Below, in pieces: positions 36,247 through 44,627 of a stretch of DNA of 64,000 nucleotides. The DNA lies in assembly GCA_026692905.1 (NCBI GenBank), contig JAPLNL010000033.1, positions 34,704 to 98,703 on the forward strand, read 5' to 3'. The notes below the pieces were generated by a model that saw nothing but the letters and a program-made list of their open reading frames with translations, had not been told where the DNA came from and did not search any database. The stretch is from Planctomycetota bacterium. GTDB lineage: Bacteria > Planctomycetota > Planctomycetia > Pirellulales > Pirellulaceae. Within the stretch, counting starts at the first letter, position 1. Every line of letters starts with the position of its first letter. The translations under genes were made by a program, and so were the position numbers.

Positions 36247-38175
36247 TCAACTCGCTGCTTTGTTGTTGCGCAACCAAAGCTCCAGAAACAGCAAATTCCA
36301 AAGCCGATACGCTTGATTGCCGCGGCCCGACATGTGTTCGTCTACCAAGTTTGCTATGGCCTCTCGCCGGAAATACTGATGACAGACCGCGTCCGTGCCA
36401 AGCAACGCATCGTAGGTCCTGTCTCGCAACGACGTTCGGAACCATTTGGCGATAGGTACGCCGAAGCCCATCTTGGGGCGATGCCAAATCTCCTTGGGCA
36501 ATAGATCATAGTACGTATCCATCAGCAAGCGCTTGCCTTGTTTGCCTCGCAGTTTCAAATGCGACGGCAGAGAAGCGGCCCACTCCACCAAGCGATAATC
36601 GAGCATAGGCTGACGCGCCTCAAGCGAATTGGCCATCGACGCGATATCCACTTTGGTCATCAAATCGCATGGCACATACGTCTGAAGATCCGCGGTCGAT
36701 GCACAACTCAGCAAATCCCGCTTGCCCGCGTTTCGCCACGCGTCTGCTAAAAAAGAGACTGGGTTTCGATCGGGTAATTGTTCGATAAACGACTCTTGAT
36801 ACAAATCCAAGCGACTGGCTTCCCCGAAGATTTGAATCCAATTCATATAGCGATCGATCGGCGGCTGGCCTAAGGCTTCGCAGAATCGACGCACGCGACG
36901 CAAGAATGATCGTCGAGCATTGGAATCCGGAAGACGTTTCATCAGCCATGTTTGGTTCAGCCAATGAACCGGTAGCCACGATTGCAACTGGCCGCTCAGC
37001 TTCAATGCCCGATAGCGTTCATAGCCGCCAAAAAGTTCATCTCCACCATCGCCACTAAGTGCGACCGTCACATGCTTGCGTGTCATCTCAGACAGGTACC
37101 ACGTTGGAACGGCAGACGAATCTCCAAAAGGCTCATCGTATTGGTTCACCAATTGATCCAAGATGCTCATGGCATCCGGGGTAACTTCAAAACGCTCGTG
37201 CTTGGTTCCAACATGATCCGCAACCATTTTGGCAAAATGGGTTTCATCGAAGTCTGCTTCCGAAAAGCCAATCGAAAACGTTTGAATCGGTGTATCCAAC
37301 TGCTGTTGTGCAATGGCAACCACAAGCGACGAGTCAATCCCTCCGGACAAAAACGCGCCCAAGGGCACATCGCTCCGAAGCCGCAATCGAATGGCGTCCG
37401 ACAGCAGCGTTCGCAATTGCGCCGAGGCTGCTGGCCGATCGATGGGAGTTTCTTTGGACCAATCGACGTTCCAATACTTCTCTATTTTCAATGTGCCGTT
37501 TTCGAAAACCGCGTAGTGCCCAGGCGGAAGTTTATGAATGCCGCGGTAGATCGAATGAGGATGCGGAATGTATTGGTAAGTAAGAAAGAGATCGATGGCA
37601 CCTGGATCAATTTGCCTGTCGATGCCGGGCAGTGTCATCAAGCTTTTGAGCTCGCTCGCAAACAGCAAGCGACCATTTTGAAGGGTGTAGTAGAGCGGTT
37701 TTTTCCCAAGTCGATCTCGGGCGAGTACAAGTCGGTCTCTGTGGCTATCCCAGATCGCCAAGGCGAACATACCATTGAGATGCGAGAAACAATCGACCCC
37801 TAAGTCTTCGTACAAATGGACGATCGTTTCGGTGTCCGATTGTGACCGAAACGTGTGGCCGCTACCTTCGAGCCGATGTCGAATCTGTTGGTAGTTGTAG
37901 ATCTCGCCGTTGAAGACGATTTGGACTGTGCCATCCTCATTACCCAGAGGTTGATGGCCAAGTGCTAAGTCGATAATCGAGAGGCGACGAAAGCCGAGTG
38001 CAACACCAGGCGACGGATGTCCATCGATGATAGAAGGATCCGTTTTGGGGGGGATGAGCAAGTGCCCTTGACCATCGGGACCACGATGAGCGATCGACTG
38101 GGTCATTCGATTCAGCTCATCAACAGTCAGTCCTTGTGCGTCATGCGACCAAACTCCACCCGCAATTCCGCACAT
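36247..38175 (-). CDS. asnB: Asparagine synthase (glutamine-hydrolysing)
   Basis: 642 residues. Catalytic Cys2 in MCGIAGG starts the class II glutaminase domain (about 1-215), with FNGEIYNY and SDTETIVHLYE. The synthetase domain (about 235-600) has the ATP pyrophosphatase loop LSGGIDSSLV, followed by LSGDGGDELFGGY and DLMTKVDIASMANSLEARQPMLD. Length and motifs agree with the large asnB proteins that often sit in exopolysaccharide loci and amidate either aspartate or a sugar acid; near glycosyltransferase and export genes the second role is possible. Forms asparagine from aspartate, glutamine and ATP in the cytoplasm. Start is certain because Cys2 must follow Met. Confidence 0.95.
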   Translation of the reverse strand: MCGIAGGVWSHDAQGLTVDELNRMTQSIAHRGPDGQGHLLIPPKTDPSIIDGHPSPGVALGFRRLSIIDLALGHQPLGNEDGTVQIVFNGEIYNYQQIRHRLEGSGHTFRSQSDTETIVHLYEDLGVDCFSHLNGMFALAIWDSHRDRLVLARDRLGKKPLYYTLQNGRLLFASELKSLMTLPGIDRQIDPGAIDLFLTYQYIPHPHSIYRGIHKLPPGHYAVFENGTLKIEKYWNVDWSKETPIDRPAASAQLRTLLSDAIRLRLRSDVPLGAFLSGGIDSSLVVAIAQQQLDTPIQTFSIGFSEADFDETHFAKMVADHVGTKHERFEVTPDAMSILDQLVNQYDEPFGDSSAVPTWYLSEMTRKHVTVALSGDGGDELFGGYERYRALKLSGQLQSWLPVHWLNQTWLMKRLPDSNARRSFLRRVRRFCEALGQPPIDRYMNWIQIFGEASRLDLYQESFIEQLPDRNPVSFLADAWRNAGKRDLLSCASTADLQTYVPCDLMTKVDIASMANSLEARQPMLDYRLVEWAASLPSHLKLRGKQGKRLLMDTYYDLLPKEIWHRPKMGFGVPIAKWFRTSLRDRTYDALLGTDAVCHQYFRREAIANLVDEHMSGRGNQAYRLWNLLFLELWLRNNKAAS

Positions 38176-38398
38176 TTTGATCTCGCTCGCAGTTCAGTTG
38201 AAGAGGTTTAAGCCGTATGGCAGTTGCTTTGTACAAGATGAGTCGCGGGCGCTAGAGGGATTTGATTGTATTCCCTCGCTCACGCTTCGGGTTACCAAAC
38301 CAAGCCTGCGACTCACGCTTGAGCGTGTGAATAATCCGCGCTAGCGCGCCCGCGGCTCAGTAATTTGCGTTCTCAAATAAATTGGTTGTACTATAGCT
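38176..38398. repeat. Palindromic intergenic sequence between ferredoxin and asnB
   Basis: Holds gcgggcgctag at 38248-38258 and its approximate complement ctagcgcgcccgc at 38341-38353, enclosing short inner repeats (tcacgcttgagcgtga, 38312-38327). It can fold into a long imperfect hairpin. No gene is evident. Confidence 0.65.
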
Positions 38399-38761
38399 TT
38401 ATTTCTTCGTCGTCCACTCGACAGGAACGGGTTCCAGGCTCTCGGCTAGTGGCGAGCCACAGTCTTTACGACCGCTTCCCTCTAAGCGGCTGATGACGCG
38501 AACCGACATGTCGCTATCGCATTGGATCTGGCAACTGAGTCGAACTTCGGTCGCTCCTTTGGCGGCCAAAACTTGCTTTTCAGCAACCGTCATTTTGTCT
38601 GGTTCACCGGAGACAAACTCGACACGGCAAGTCGTGCAGCGAGCTTTGCCACCGCAAGCGTGCAATTGATCAGTGCCCGCTTCTTCGCGAAGCGCAGCAG
38701 CGAGTCGTTTACCGGCGGGAACTTCGAACGTTCCGATTCCTTCAACAGTGAGATTTGGCAT
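38399..38761 (-). CDS. [2Fe-2S] ferredoxin
   Basis: 120 residues, with cluster ligands C36, C42, C45 (CGGKARCTTC) and C77 (LSCQIQ). The C-x5-C-x2-C spacing is that of adrenodoxin-type ferredoxins. A C-terminal tail of about 30 residues after the fold (GRKDCGSPLAESLEPV) is unusual. Likely cytoplasmic electron carrier; the partner oxidoreductase is not adjacent. ATG start at 38761. Confidence 0.9.
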   Translation of the reverse strand: MPNLTVEGIGTFEVPAGKRLAAALREEAGTDQLHACGGKARCTTCRVEFVSGEPDKMTVAEKQVLAAKGATEVRLSCQIQCDSDMSVRVISRLEGSGRKDCGSPLAESLEPVPVEWTTKK

Positions 38762-38867
38762 ATGACTTTAGATTCAATGGTGGAGCAGAAAAGTACTTGA
38801 TACCCAACTATCAAAGATACTCGTGATTCTCGGGCTTGGCCAGTGTGGACAGATCCCAAAAATAAGC

Positions 38868-38945
38868 CGGTGGGCGTTAGTAGCGGTTCTCGACGAATGT
38901 CGAGCCCTAGAAAACCGGGGCTATCGCCCAATGGCTCATTGGCTA
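38868..38945. repeat. Imperfect inverted repeat tgggcgttag...ctatcgccca
   Basis: ccggtgggcgttag at 38869-38882 complements ctatcgcccaatgg at about 38920-38933 imperfectly, with an inner complementary pair around ctcgacgaatgtcgag (38888-38903). A half copy (cccggtgggcgttagcc) recurs at 52259-52275. Non-coding. Confidence 0.65.
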
Positions 38946-39008
38946 AAACAAATAGCGATATGCTTAAGGCGTGCGGCAGGCTGGAGACAACCAGCCAAGA
39001 ATTCCAAT

Positions 39009-39130
39009 GGGAGGGAGAGGCCACCGCTGTAAACATGTTTCCAACGAGTTTACCTAAGTCATTCATTGCTCGGGAGGGTGAGGCTCCTGCCGAGCCTTGC
39101 AACGGTTCGGCAGGAGCCGAACCCTCCCGG
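39009..39130. repeat. Long composite intergenic repeat, copy 1
   Basis: A ~120-bp unit. The left module contains ccaccgctgtaaacatgttt; the right module is an inverted repeat with arms around gaggctcctgccgagcc and ggttcggcaggagcc. It is nearly identical to 43541-43665, and the right module recurs inverted at 55208-55285. Frames through it can encode peptides but are not genes. Confidence 0.9.
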
Positions 39131-39152
39131 TATAGACAAAGCTGGCGTTCGC

Positions 39153-39692
39153 CTAAGAGGCGCAGAAGGTTGAAACAGACTTTACGATCGCGCAGTCGTC
39201 TGGAAAGGTATGGAAAGCTTGGACGAGCAGTTGACGTTCTCGTTCTTCGATATGGACGAAGCTGACAGCTCCAAAAGCAATGCGTCCGCTTGAGTCAAAG
39301 GAATGGACCAATTCGTTTTCGCATTCGCTCGATTGCAGTTGATTGTGAAGCATCCAGAACATATCGGACGAGACGTGCTCCAATTCAAACTGCGTATGGT
39401 AGGTCACGCCTTGCTTACGATCGACTTGCTCGACATTCTTCCCTTTGAGGTTGGAGCCGACCAAACGTCGCTTCTGTGGAAGCAATTGCTTTGATGAACA
39501 AACGACTTCGGTCATCACGACCGAACGCGAATTGAAGGTCACGACATGGCCATCGCTAGTGATGTCAATCTTGGCTGCGTATTTGCTGCGGTCGATGGAA
39601 CGACTTCGATAGATGCTAAAAAGCTCGGGGTGAATGGATCTTCCAAAAACGTAGAAAGCATGCTCGGCAACTGTCGGTCGGATCGAAAGCAC
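39153..39692 (-). CDS. DUF2617 family protein
   Basis: 179 residues, GTG start giving MLSIRPTVAEHAFYVFGRSIHPELF. This matches my memory of the DUF2617 family, which is conserved in planctomycetes, including LLPQKRRLVGSNLKG, HSFDSSGRIAFGAVS and the C-terminal LLVQAFHTFPDDCAIVKS. No signal or membrane segment; function unknown. Conserved His and Asp residues in FHTFPDD could be functional. It is isolated between repeat-rich gaps. Confidence 0.85.
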   Translation of the reverse strand: MLSIRPTVAEHAFYVFGRSIHPELFSIYRSRSIDRSKYAAKIDITSDGHVVTFNSRSVVMTEVVCSSKQLLPQKRRLVGSNLKGKNVEQVDRKQGVTYHTQFELEHVSSDMFWMLHNQLQSSECENELVHSFDSSGRIAFGAVSFVHIEERERQLLVQAFHTFPDDCAIVKSVSTFCAS

Positions 39693-40014
39693 GAGGTAAA
39701 CCTTGCGTTGTAGGGATCGAATGATTCGTATCGATGAGGGGGCGGGATTATAGACCGTGGATTATGTCCCATCCAAGATCAACTTGGCAACAATTTTGCA
39801 ATTCCTTTTTTCCCCCCATTCTGCGAGTACTGGTGTTGACAAACGTGAATTGGCCCGCTTCCACTCGTCTTGATTCGCATTTGACAAAACCCTTTGCGAC
39901 GATGTCGTTCAAGATATGCTATGATAGCAGGTAGAAATCTCGAGGCTCCATGGCGGCGGAAAGCCTTAAAGAGTACCACGAACAAGACCCCCCCAACCAT
40001 GAAGATAGTGAACC
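39693..40014. other. Intergenic region between DUF2617 and glgA genes
   Basis: 322 bp without a recognisable gene. Two TTGACA hexamers (39836-39841 and 39881-39886) and a TATGCTATGAT run (39915-39925) are present, but the spacings do not form a standard sigma-70 promoter. Just before glgA an overlapping out-of-frame ATG (39999) opens a 19-codon frame. Confidence 0.55.
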
Positions 40015-41505
40015 ATGCATGTGGTGATGGCTGCTGCGGAAGCGATTCCGTTTGCTAAAACAGGCGGACTAGCGGATGTATGCGGAACCTTGCCTCTCAA
40101 ACTTGCCGAGCAAGGACACCGATGCAGTATCTTCATTCCTGCCTACAAACGGGCCTTGGAATGTGGATTGCCCATGGTGGATACCCATATTTCTTTTGTC
40201 GTGGATATGGCAGGGCGGCCGATGGCTGCTCGAATTCTCAAAACGACGCTTGGAAATGGTTCGGTTGATGTCTATCTCGTGGATCAGCCACTTTACTTTG
40301 ATCGCGATCAACTCTACGGCGACTACCGTGGCGACTATCGAGACAACTGCGAGCGGTTTTGCTTCTTTTCTCGCTGCGTGGTCGAGGCCATCGAGCGACT
40401 TCGGCTGCCGGTTGACATCATACACTGCCATGATTGGCAAGCAGGTTTGATTCCGGCTTATCACAGGACGAACTTCCGCGAACTCCAGTGGTATCGAAAT
40501 GCCGCGTCGGTAATGACGATTCATAACTTGGCCTATCAAGGTCGTTACTGGCAACACGACATGGGCTTGACCGCCATGGACTGGCAGTACTTCAATTGGC
40601 AGCAAATGGAGTTTTACGGCGATCTCAATTTGCTGAAGACTGGCATTGCTTTTTCTGACTACGTGACCACGGTGAGTCCCTCGTATGCGATGGAGATTCA
40701 GACCCCAGCTTTCGGTTGCGGCTTGGACGGTACGCTTCGAATTCGAGGAAATCGGATCGCCGGAATTGTTAATGGTGTCGACTACGAAGTTTGGGACCCT
40801 CGAAATGATACTCATTTGGCCCAGCAATACGGCGTTGACAACTGGCAGGCGGGCAAGGCTCAAAACAAAAGTGATCTGCAACGACTCGTCGGTCTACCGG
40901 AACGAGCGGATGTACCGCTAATTGGGTTGATCGGCAGATTGGCTGAGCAAAAAGGCTGGGACTTGGTCAAGCCTCTCCTGGAGCAGACCGTGGATTCGAT
41001 GGATGCGCAATGGGTTATTTTGGGTAATGGCGAAACTAGGTTTGCCAATGCATTGTCCGAATTGGCTCGGCGTCGACCGGACCGTGTGGCTGTGCGATTG
41101 GAGTTTTCCGATCCGGTGGCCCACAAAATTGAAGCCGGAAGCGACATGTTTTTGATGCCAAGTCGATATGAACCCTGCGGATTGAATCAACTTTACAGCC
41201 TTCGCTATGGAACGGTACCGATCGTACATGCCACGGGCGGCTTGATTGATACGGTGAAAAACCTGAATGAGGCAAGTTTGGCGACGGGAACGGCCACCGG
41301 TTTTTCCTTCCAAAACTATGATTTTGAGTCTCTAAAAGAATGTGTGCAACGCGGGATAGATACCTATTCGCGTGAACCCAAAGTTTGGGCTACACTGGTG
41401 GTTACCGGAATGACGCAAGATTGGTCGTGGACCAACAGTGCATCCGCCTACGAATCCGCCTACCGCCGAGCCCGCGAGTTGGCAGCCATAGAGGGTCGAC
41501 TCTAG
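40015..41505 (+). CDS. glgA: Glycogen synthase, ADP-glucose type (GT5)
   Basis: 496 residues. The GT5 signature FAKTGGLADVCGTLP near the N-terminus (K of KTGG binds ADP-glucose) is complete. Other motifs are IIHCHDWQAGLIP, TIHNLAYQG, GLIGRLAEQKGWDL and the acceptor/nucleotide region MPSRYEPCGLNQLYSLRYGTVPIVHATGGL. It transfers glucose from ADP-glucose to alpha-1,4-glucan in the cytoplasm. The start at 40015 fits the family; an upstream ATG in another frame reads MKIVNHACG and overlaps it. galT-like follows after 15 bp on the same strand, suggesting a sugar-nucleotide/storage operon. Confidence 0.95.
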   Translation: MHVVMAAAEAIPFAKTGGLADVCGTLPLKLAEQGHRCSIFIPAYKRALECGLPMVDTHISFVVDMAGRPMAARILKTTLGNGSVDVYLVDQPLYFDRDQLYGDYRGDYRDNCERFCFFSRCVVEAIERLRLPVDIIHCHDWQAGLIPAYHRTNFRELQWYRNAASVMTIHNLAYQGRYWQHDMGLTAMDWQYFNWQQMEFYGDLNLLKTGIAFSDYVTTVSPSYAMEIQTPAFGCGLDGTLRIRGNRIAGIVNGVDYEVWDPRNDTHLAQQYGVDNWQAGKAQNKSDLQRLVGLPERADVPLIGLIGRLAEQKGWDLVKPLLEQTVDSMDAQWVILGNGETRFANALSELARRRPDRVAVRLEFSDPVAHKIEAGSDMFLMPSRYEPCGLNQLYSLRYGTVPIVHATGGLIDTVKNLNEASLATGTATGFSFQNYDFESLKECVQRGIDTYSREPKVWATLVVTGMTQDWSWTNSASAYESAYRRARELAAIEGRL

Positions 41506-41520
41506 AGAGCCCAAATACCC

Positions 41521-42684
41521 ATGAACGAAACACGTTACGATTGGTTATCGGATCGTTGGGTTATATTTGCTCCAAATCGCGAAGAACGCCCTGATCAATA
41601 TCGCCAAGCTGTGCCTGTTATGGCCAATGAATTGATCGAATGCCCGTTCTGTTGTGGCCACGAACACGAAACGCCCAGTCCCACGCTCGTTTTGCCAGAA
41701 AACGATTTCGACGAAACTTCGAGCAGTCGCAAGCAGCATCCATCGTCTCGCTTGCGACATTCATGGCAAGTGCGAGTTGTTCCGAATAAATTCCCTGCCA
41801 TCCCGGCGCTTGATTCGGAACAGCTCGAATCTGCTCGGTTGGATTCGCCAAGATTTGAGATGCCTCACTCTCTCATGGCTTCTCAATCCATTCCGCTTGA
41901 TATGGACGGAGCTGTTTGTTTTTCTTCGCAAAGCCATGTCCAAACAGCACAAGCAGAGCACCTCTTTCAACGCAACAAACCAAGAGGGGCACATGAGGTG
42001 ATCATCGAATCACCGATCCACGTCGATAGCATTACGGATTTGGATGAAGACCACATCTCACTCATTTTAGAAGCATATCGTCGACGTTTGAATCATTGGC
42101 GGGCCCAGCGAGACCTAAAGTACGCGGTGATCTTCAAGAACTACGGTTCGGACGCGGGGGCATCCTTGTATCATTCGCACAGCCAGTTGATCAGCCTTGA
42201 CTTTGTCCCCCGGGACATCGAAAAGGTCAATCAGCGACTGGTGCTGCATCGGCAGAAATACGGATGCTGCTACATCTGCCAAGTCATGAACGAAGAGGAA
42301 GAGCGGCAAGAGCGGATCCTGACCAGTTCCGAGCACTTCGTTGCCCTTTGTCCCTTCGCTTCTCGATTTCCATACAGCTTCTCAATTATTCCAAGAACGC
42401 ACAAAAGCCGATACGAAGAAATCACAGAAACCGAACGCGACGATCTTGCTGTTGTCGTCAAGAAAACGTTGGTATCACTAGAATCTGCCCAGCCGTCGGC
42501 AGCCTACAATTTCGTCTTGCAAACCAGCCCGTTTGCCGGTGGCCATGAAGATTCGTATCACTGGCGTTTACGAATCATACCGCGACTAAGCAAAGTTGCC
42601 GGATTCGAATGGGGCTCGGATTGTTACATCAACACCGTGACTCCAGAACAAGCAGCTAGAACCCTTCGGGCTCATTTGCAGTGA
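41521..42684 (+). CDS. galT: Galactose-1-phosphate uridylyltransferase-like enzyme
   Basis: 387 residues of the HIT/GalT superfamily. C41 and C44 (IECPFC) are the first zinc ligands. The active site is H218-S-H-S-Q222 (YHSHSQ), with H220 as the nucleophile by analogy to the HPHGQ of E. coli GalT. The second HIT half has the HEDSYHWRLRIIPR motif. The start ATG follows glgA by 15 bp. The Pro-to-Ser change in HxHxQ and the CYIC motif at about residue 257 occur in the GalT-like branch that may use ADP- rather than UDP-sugars; substrate is therefore uncertain. Confidence 0.85.
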   Translation: MNETRYDWLSDRWVIFAPNREERPDQYRQAVPVMANELIECPFCCGHEHETPSPTLVLPENDFDETSSSRKQHPSSRLRHSWQVRVVPNKFPAIPALDSEQLESARLDSPRFEMPHSLMASQSIPLDMDGAVCFSSQSHVQTAQAEHLFQRNKPRGAHEVIIESPIHVDSITDLDEDHISLILEAYRRRLNHWRAQRDLKYAVIFKNYGSDAGASLYHSHSQLISLDFVPRDIEKVNQRLVLHRQKYGCCYICQVMNEEEERQERILTSSEHFVALCPFASRFPYSFSIIPRTHKSRYEEITETERDDLAVVVKKTLVSLESAQPSAAYNFVLQTSPFAGGHEDSYHWRLRIIPRLSKVAGFEWGSDCYINTVTPEQAARTLRAHLQ

Positions 42685-42699
42685 GCCAATAGCGGTCAC

Positions 42700-43413
42700 C
42701 TAACGATGCGCGTCGAGACGGTTAAAGTTAGACAAAACCGCTTTCGTGCGCAAAATCGATGCTGGATCTGGGAACGCATAACCGTTTCGCGGCAACAGAG
42801 ATTGACGAAATGAGCCGTGCAATTGACCAAAGCCTCGTGTGCAACAAGTTGTTAATATTTGCTCAGCGTTGTCGTCATTGACGCCACCCGCAGGCAAAAT
42901 CTCAATTCTATTCCGTGCGGATTCATTCAGAAGCTTTAGGGCCATGACTCCCTCCAGGGCTGAGTTGGGGCCACCGCTGGTAAGGATGCGTGTGAAGCCG
43001 ATTGCAATCAGTTCCTCAAGAGCCCGAAGCGGATCTCGGACGTGATCAAATGCGCGGTGCATTACGAGTTGACTCTTTGGCAATGCGGCTCTGGCAGATC
43101 GAAGCAGCGGCAGGTCGAGCTCGCGCGAGCGCGTCAACCCTCCGATGGCAACACCCTCTGCCCCTAGCTCGATGGCTTGCATCGCCTCAACAATCATCAG
43201 ATCGCGTTCTTGTGCGTCGAAAAAGAAATCGCCAGCCCTTGACCGAATTAAGACAATGAAAGGCAATTGGATTGCGGCACGAACGGCAGAAACCAGAGAA
43301 TTGGAAGGCGTGACGCCTCCCAGTTCCAAAGCGGAGCAGAGTTCAATTCGATCTGCGCCGGCCTTTTCCGCTCCGATCGCTCCTTGGACTGTATCGACAC
43401 AAACTTCTAGCAT
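42700..43413 (-). CDS. cutC: CutC family copper-homeostasis protein
   Basis: 237 residues, TIM-barrel CutC family. Typical features: MLEVCVDTVQGAIGAEKAGADRIELC at the start (spread over residues 1-26), GGVTPS, HRAFDHVRDP, ILTSGG and LPAGGVNDDNAEQI. The family was linked to copper tolerance but the biochemical role is not established. Convergent with galT (15 bp gap). ATG start at 43413. Confidence 0.92.
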   Translation of the reverse strand: MLEVCVDTVQGAIGAEKAGADRIELCSALELGGVTPSNSLVSAVRAAIQLPFIVLIRSRAGDFFFDAQERDLMIVEAMQAIELGAEGVAIGGLTRSRELDLPLLRSARAALPKSQLVMHRAFDHVRDPLRALEELIAIGFTRILTSGGPNSALEGVMALKLLNESARNRIEILPAGGVNDDNAEQILTTCCTRGFGQLHGSFRQSLLPRNGYAFPDPASILRTKAVLSNFNRLDAHR

Positions 43414-43893
43414 ACCGTTCTCTTAGTGTTGCAACACGATGTTCTGGACCTTTTGTTTTTCCCTCCCCTTCTCGTCCCAAGTCCTCAGGAGGAGAAGGGG
43501 CGTCTCACTTTTGACTCCCACCAAACGCCAGGGTGAAATCGGGAGGGCGAGGCCACCGCTGTAAACATGTTTCCAACAAGTTTACCTAAGCAATTCATTG
43601 CTCGGGAGGGTGAGGCTCCTGCCGAACCTTTGCACCGTTGGCTCGGCAGGAGCCTCGCACTCCCGTTGAAATTGCAAGCAATTCCAAATAGTAGGTAAGA
43701 CGGCCTCGAAGGAGCCGGGGGATGAGGAGGATGACGGCTATTATACATTGGCAGTCCCAGGTTGTCTTTCTCTGAGCGATAGCGAACCTATGCTGTGGAT
43801 TGCCCAATAGACTGATTTACCGAGTCTCGAGGAAGTTTTACAACTTCCGCTACTAGGACAAGTCTAATTCAACGCCCCTTCGGGCTTGAGGCC
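43414..43893. other. Intergenic region holding a composite repeat
   Basis: 480 bp with no gene. Its main content is the repeat at 43541-43665; the rest is low-information sequence. Confidence 0.7.
43541..43665. repeat. Long composite intergenic repeat, copy 2
   Basis: Near-identical to 39009-39130 in the same orientation: shared left module with gtaaacatgtttccaac and right hairpin with gaggctcctgccgaacc / ggctcggcaggagcctcg. Small differences (a few substitutions, loop variation) show the copies have diverged. Confidence 0.9.
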
Positions 43894-44139
43894 CTAAGTT
43901 TTTTGCCCTCGTTCCGCTGCTTTGACTATGAGTTGATTGACAACGCGTTTGACTCCCGAAGTACCCGATGCTGCGGACGTCGCGGCCATCTTTTGGTGGG
44001 CTTGAGTGACCGTTCCTGTCAAAGTTGCTAAACCACTTTCGACCGTGACAGTCACCTTGCATGGTGTTCGAATCCCTCGCATCGCCAGCTTATTGATCAC
44101 GGCTTGGGTCAATTTGATATCTGCACTGCTTTGGGCCAT
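43894..44139 (-). CDS. BON-domain protein
   Basis: 81 residues from ATG 44139 (MAQSSADIKLTQAVINKLAM). The frame extends 38 codons upstream without conserved sequence, so the shorter form is preferred. A single BON domain fills the protein: TPCKVTVTVESGLATLTGTV then AHQKMAATSAASGTSGVKRVVNQL. BON domains bind phospholipid or small ligands in periplasmic proteins, but no signal peptide is visible here, so location is uncertain. Confidence 0.75.
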   Translation of the reverse strand: MAQSSADIKLTQAVINKLAMRGIRTPCKVTVTVESGLATLTGTVTQAHQKMAATSAASGTSGVKRVVNQLIVKAAERGQKT

Positions 44140-44251
44140 GGTTTGCACTCGTTTTTCAGAAGAACAAGAAAGAACCTTGTCACGATACCCGACGTAGCAG
44201 CTAAACCCGAGTAATTCTGAACATTTGGACAAAAGACATGGCGTTCGGTTC

Positions 44252-44370
44252 ATTCAGCCACAAAAAGGCACAAAATCCACAAAGGAACGCTTGAGCTCGA
44301 TCTTGAAATCACCAAAGAATTACGGTTCTACTTTTGTGATTCTTGTGTCTTTTCGTGGCTAAACTTGGTT
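44252..44370. repeat. Imperfect inverted repeat agccacaaaaaggcacaa ... ttgtgtcttttcgtggct
   Basis: Arms at about 44257-44274 and 44346-44363, with three mismatches; the interior is AT-rich. Such shells are frequent in planctomycete intergenic DNA. No gene inside. Confidence 0.7.
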
Positions 44371-44496
44371 CGCAAAAGTTCAAGTTGCATTGACAATAGT
44401 CTGGCCACGTTTCGTCGAAGTTCGATCGATGTTATCCTGTGATTTGTATCGGCTAGCTCGATTGATCACCCTGCGAGTAAGGGAAGGTTGATCAGG

Positions 44497-44565
44497 TCGT
44501 TTAACAGTCAGCCGTAGGCGTTCTCATTTTCGCTGGCAGTACGCCTACGGCTGACTGTTAAACGA
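44497..44565. repeat. 25-bp perfect inverted repeat upstream of yceH-like gene
   Basis: Arms 44497-44521 and 44541-44565 are exact reverse complements (outer end tcgtttaacagtcagccg) around a 19-nt loop. It lies 62 bp before the next start codon. Being this long and perfect, it would fold into a very stable hairpin in RNA, or a cruciform in DNA. A terminator of the upstream region or a mobile REP-like unit are both possible. Confidence 0.93.
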
Positions 44566-44627
44566 ATTGCATCGTTCATCCTACCCTAGCGTTTTTGTTT
44601 GTTTTAACCAATCACGAAAAGACCATC

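Noticed and set aside
36982..37803. 273-codon + strand frame opposite asnB
   Set aside because: Fully antisense to a complete asparagine synthase with all motifs; the translated sequence has no recognisable protein features.
39836..39925. Sigma-70 promoter for glgA
   Set aside because: TTGACA hexamers and the TATGCT/TATGAT run are present, but no pair has 16-18 bp spacing (about 28 bp for the nearest).
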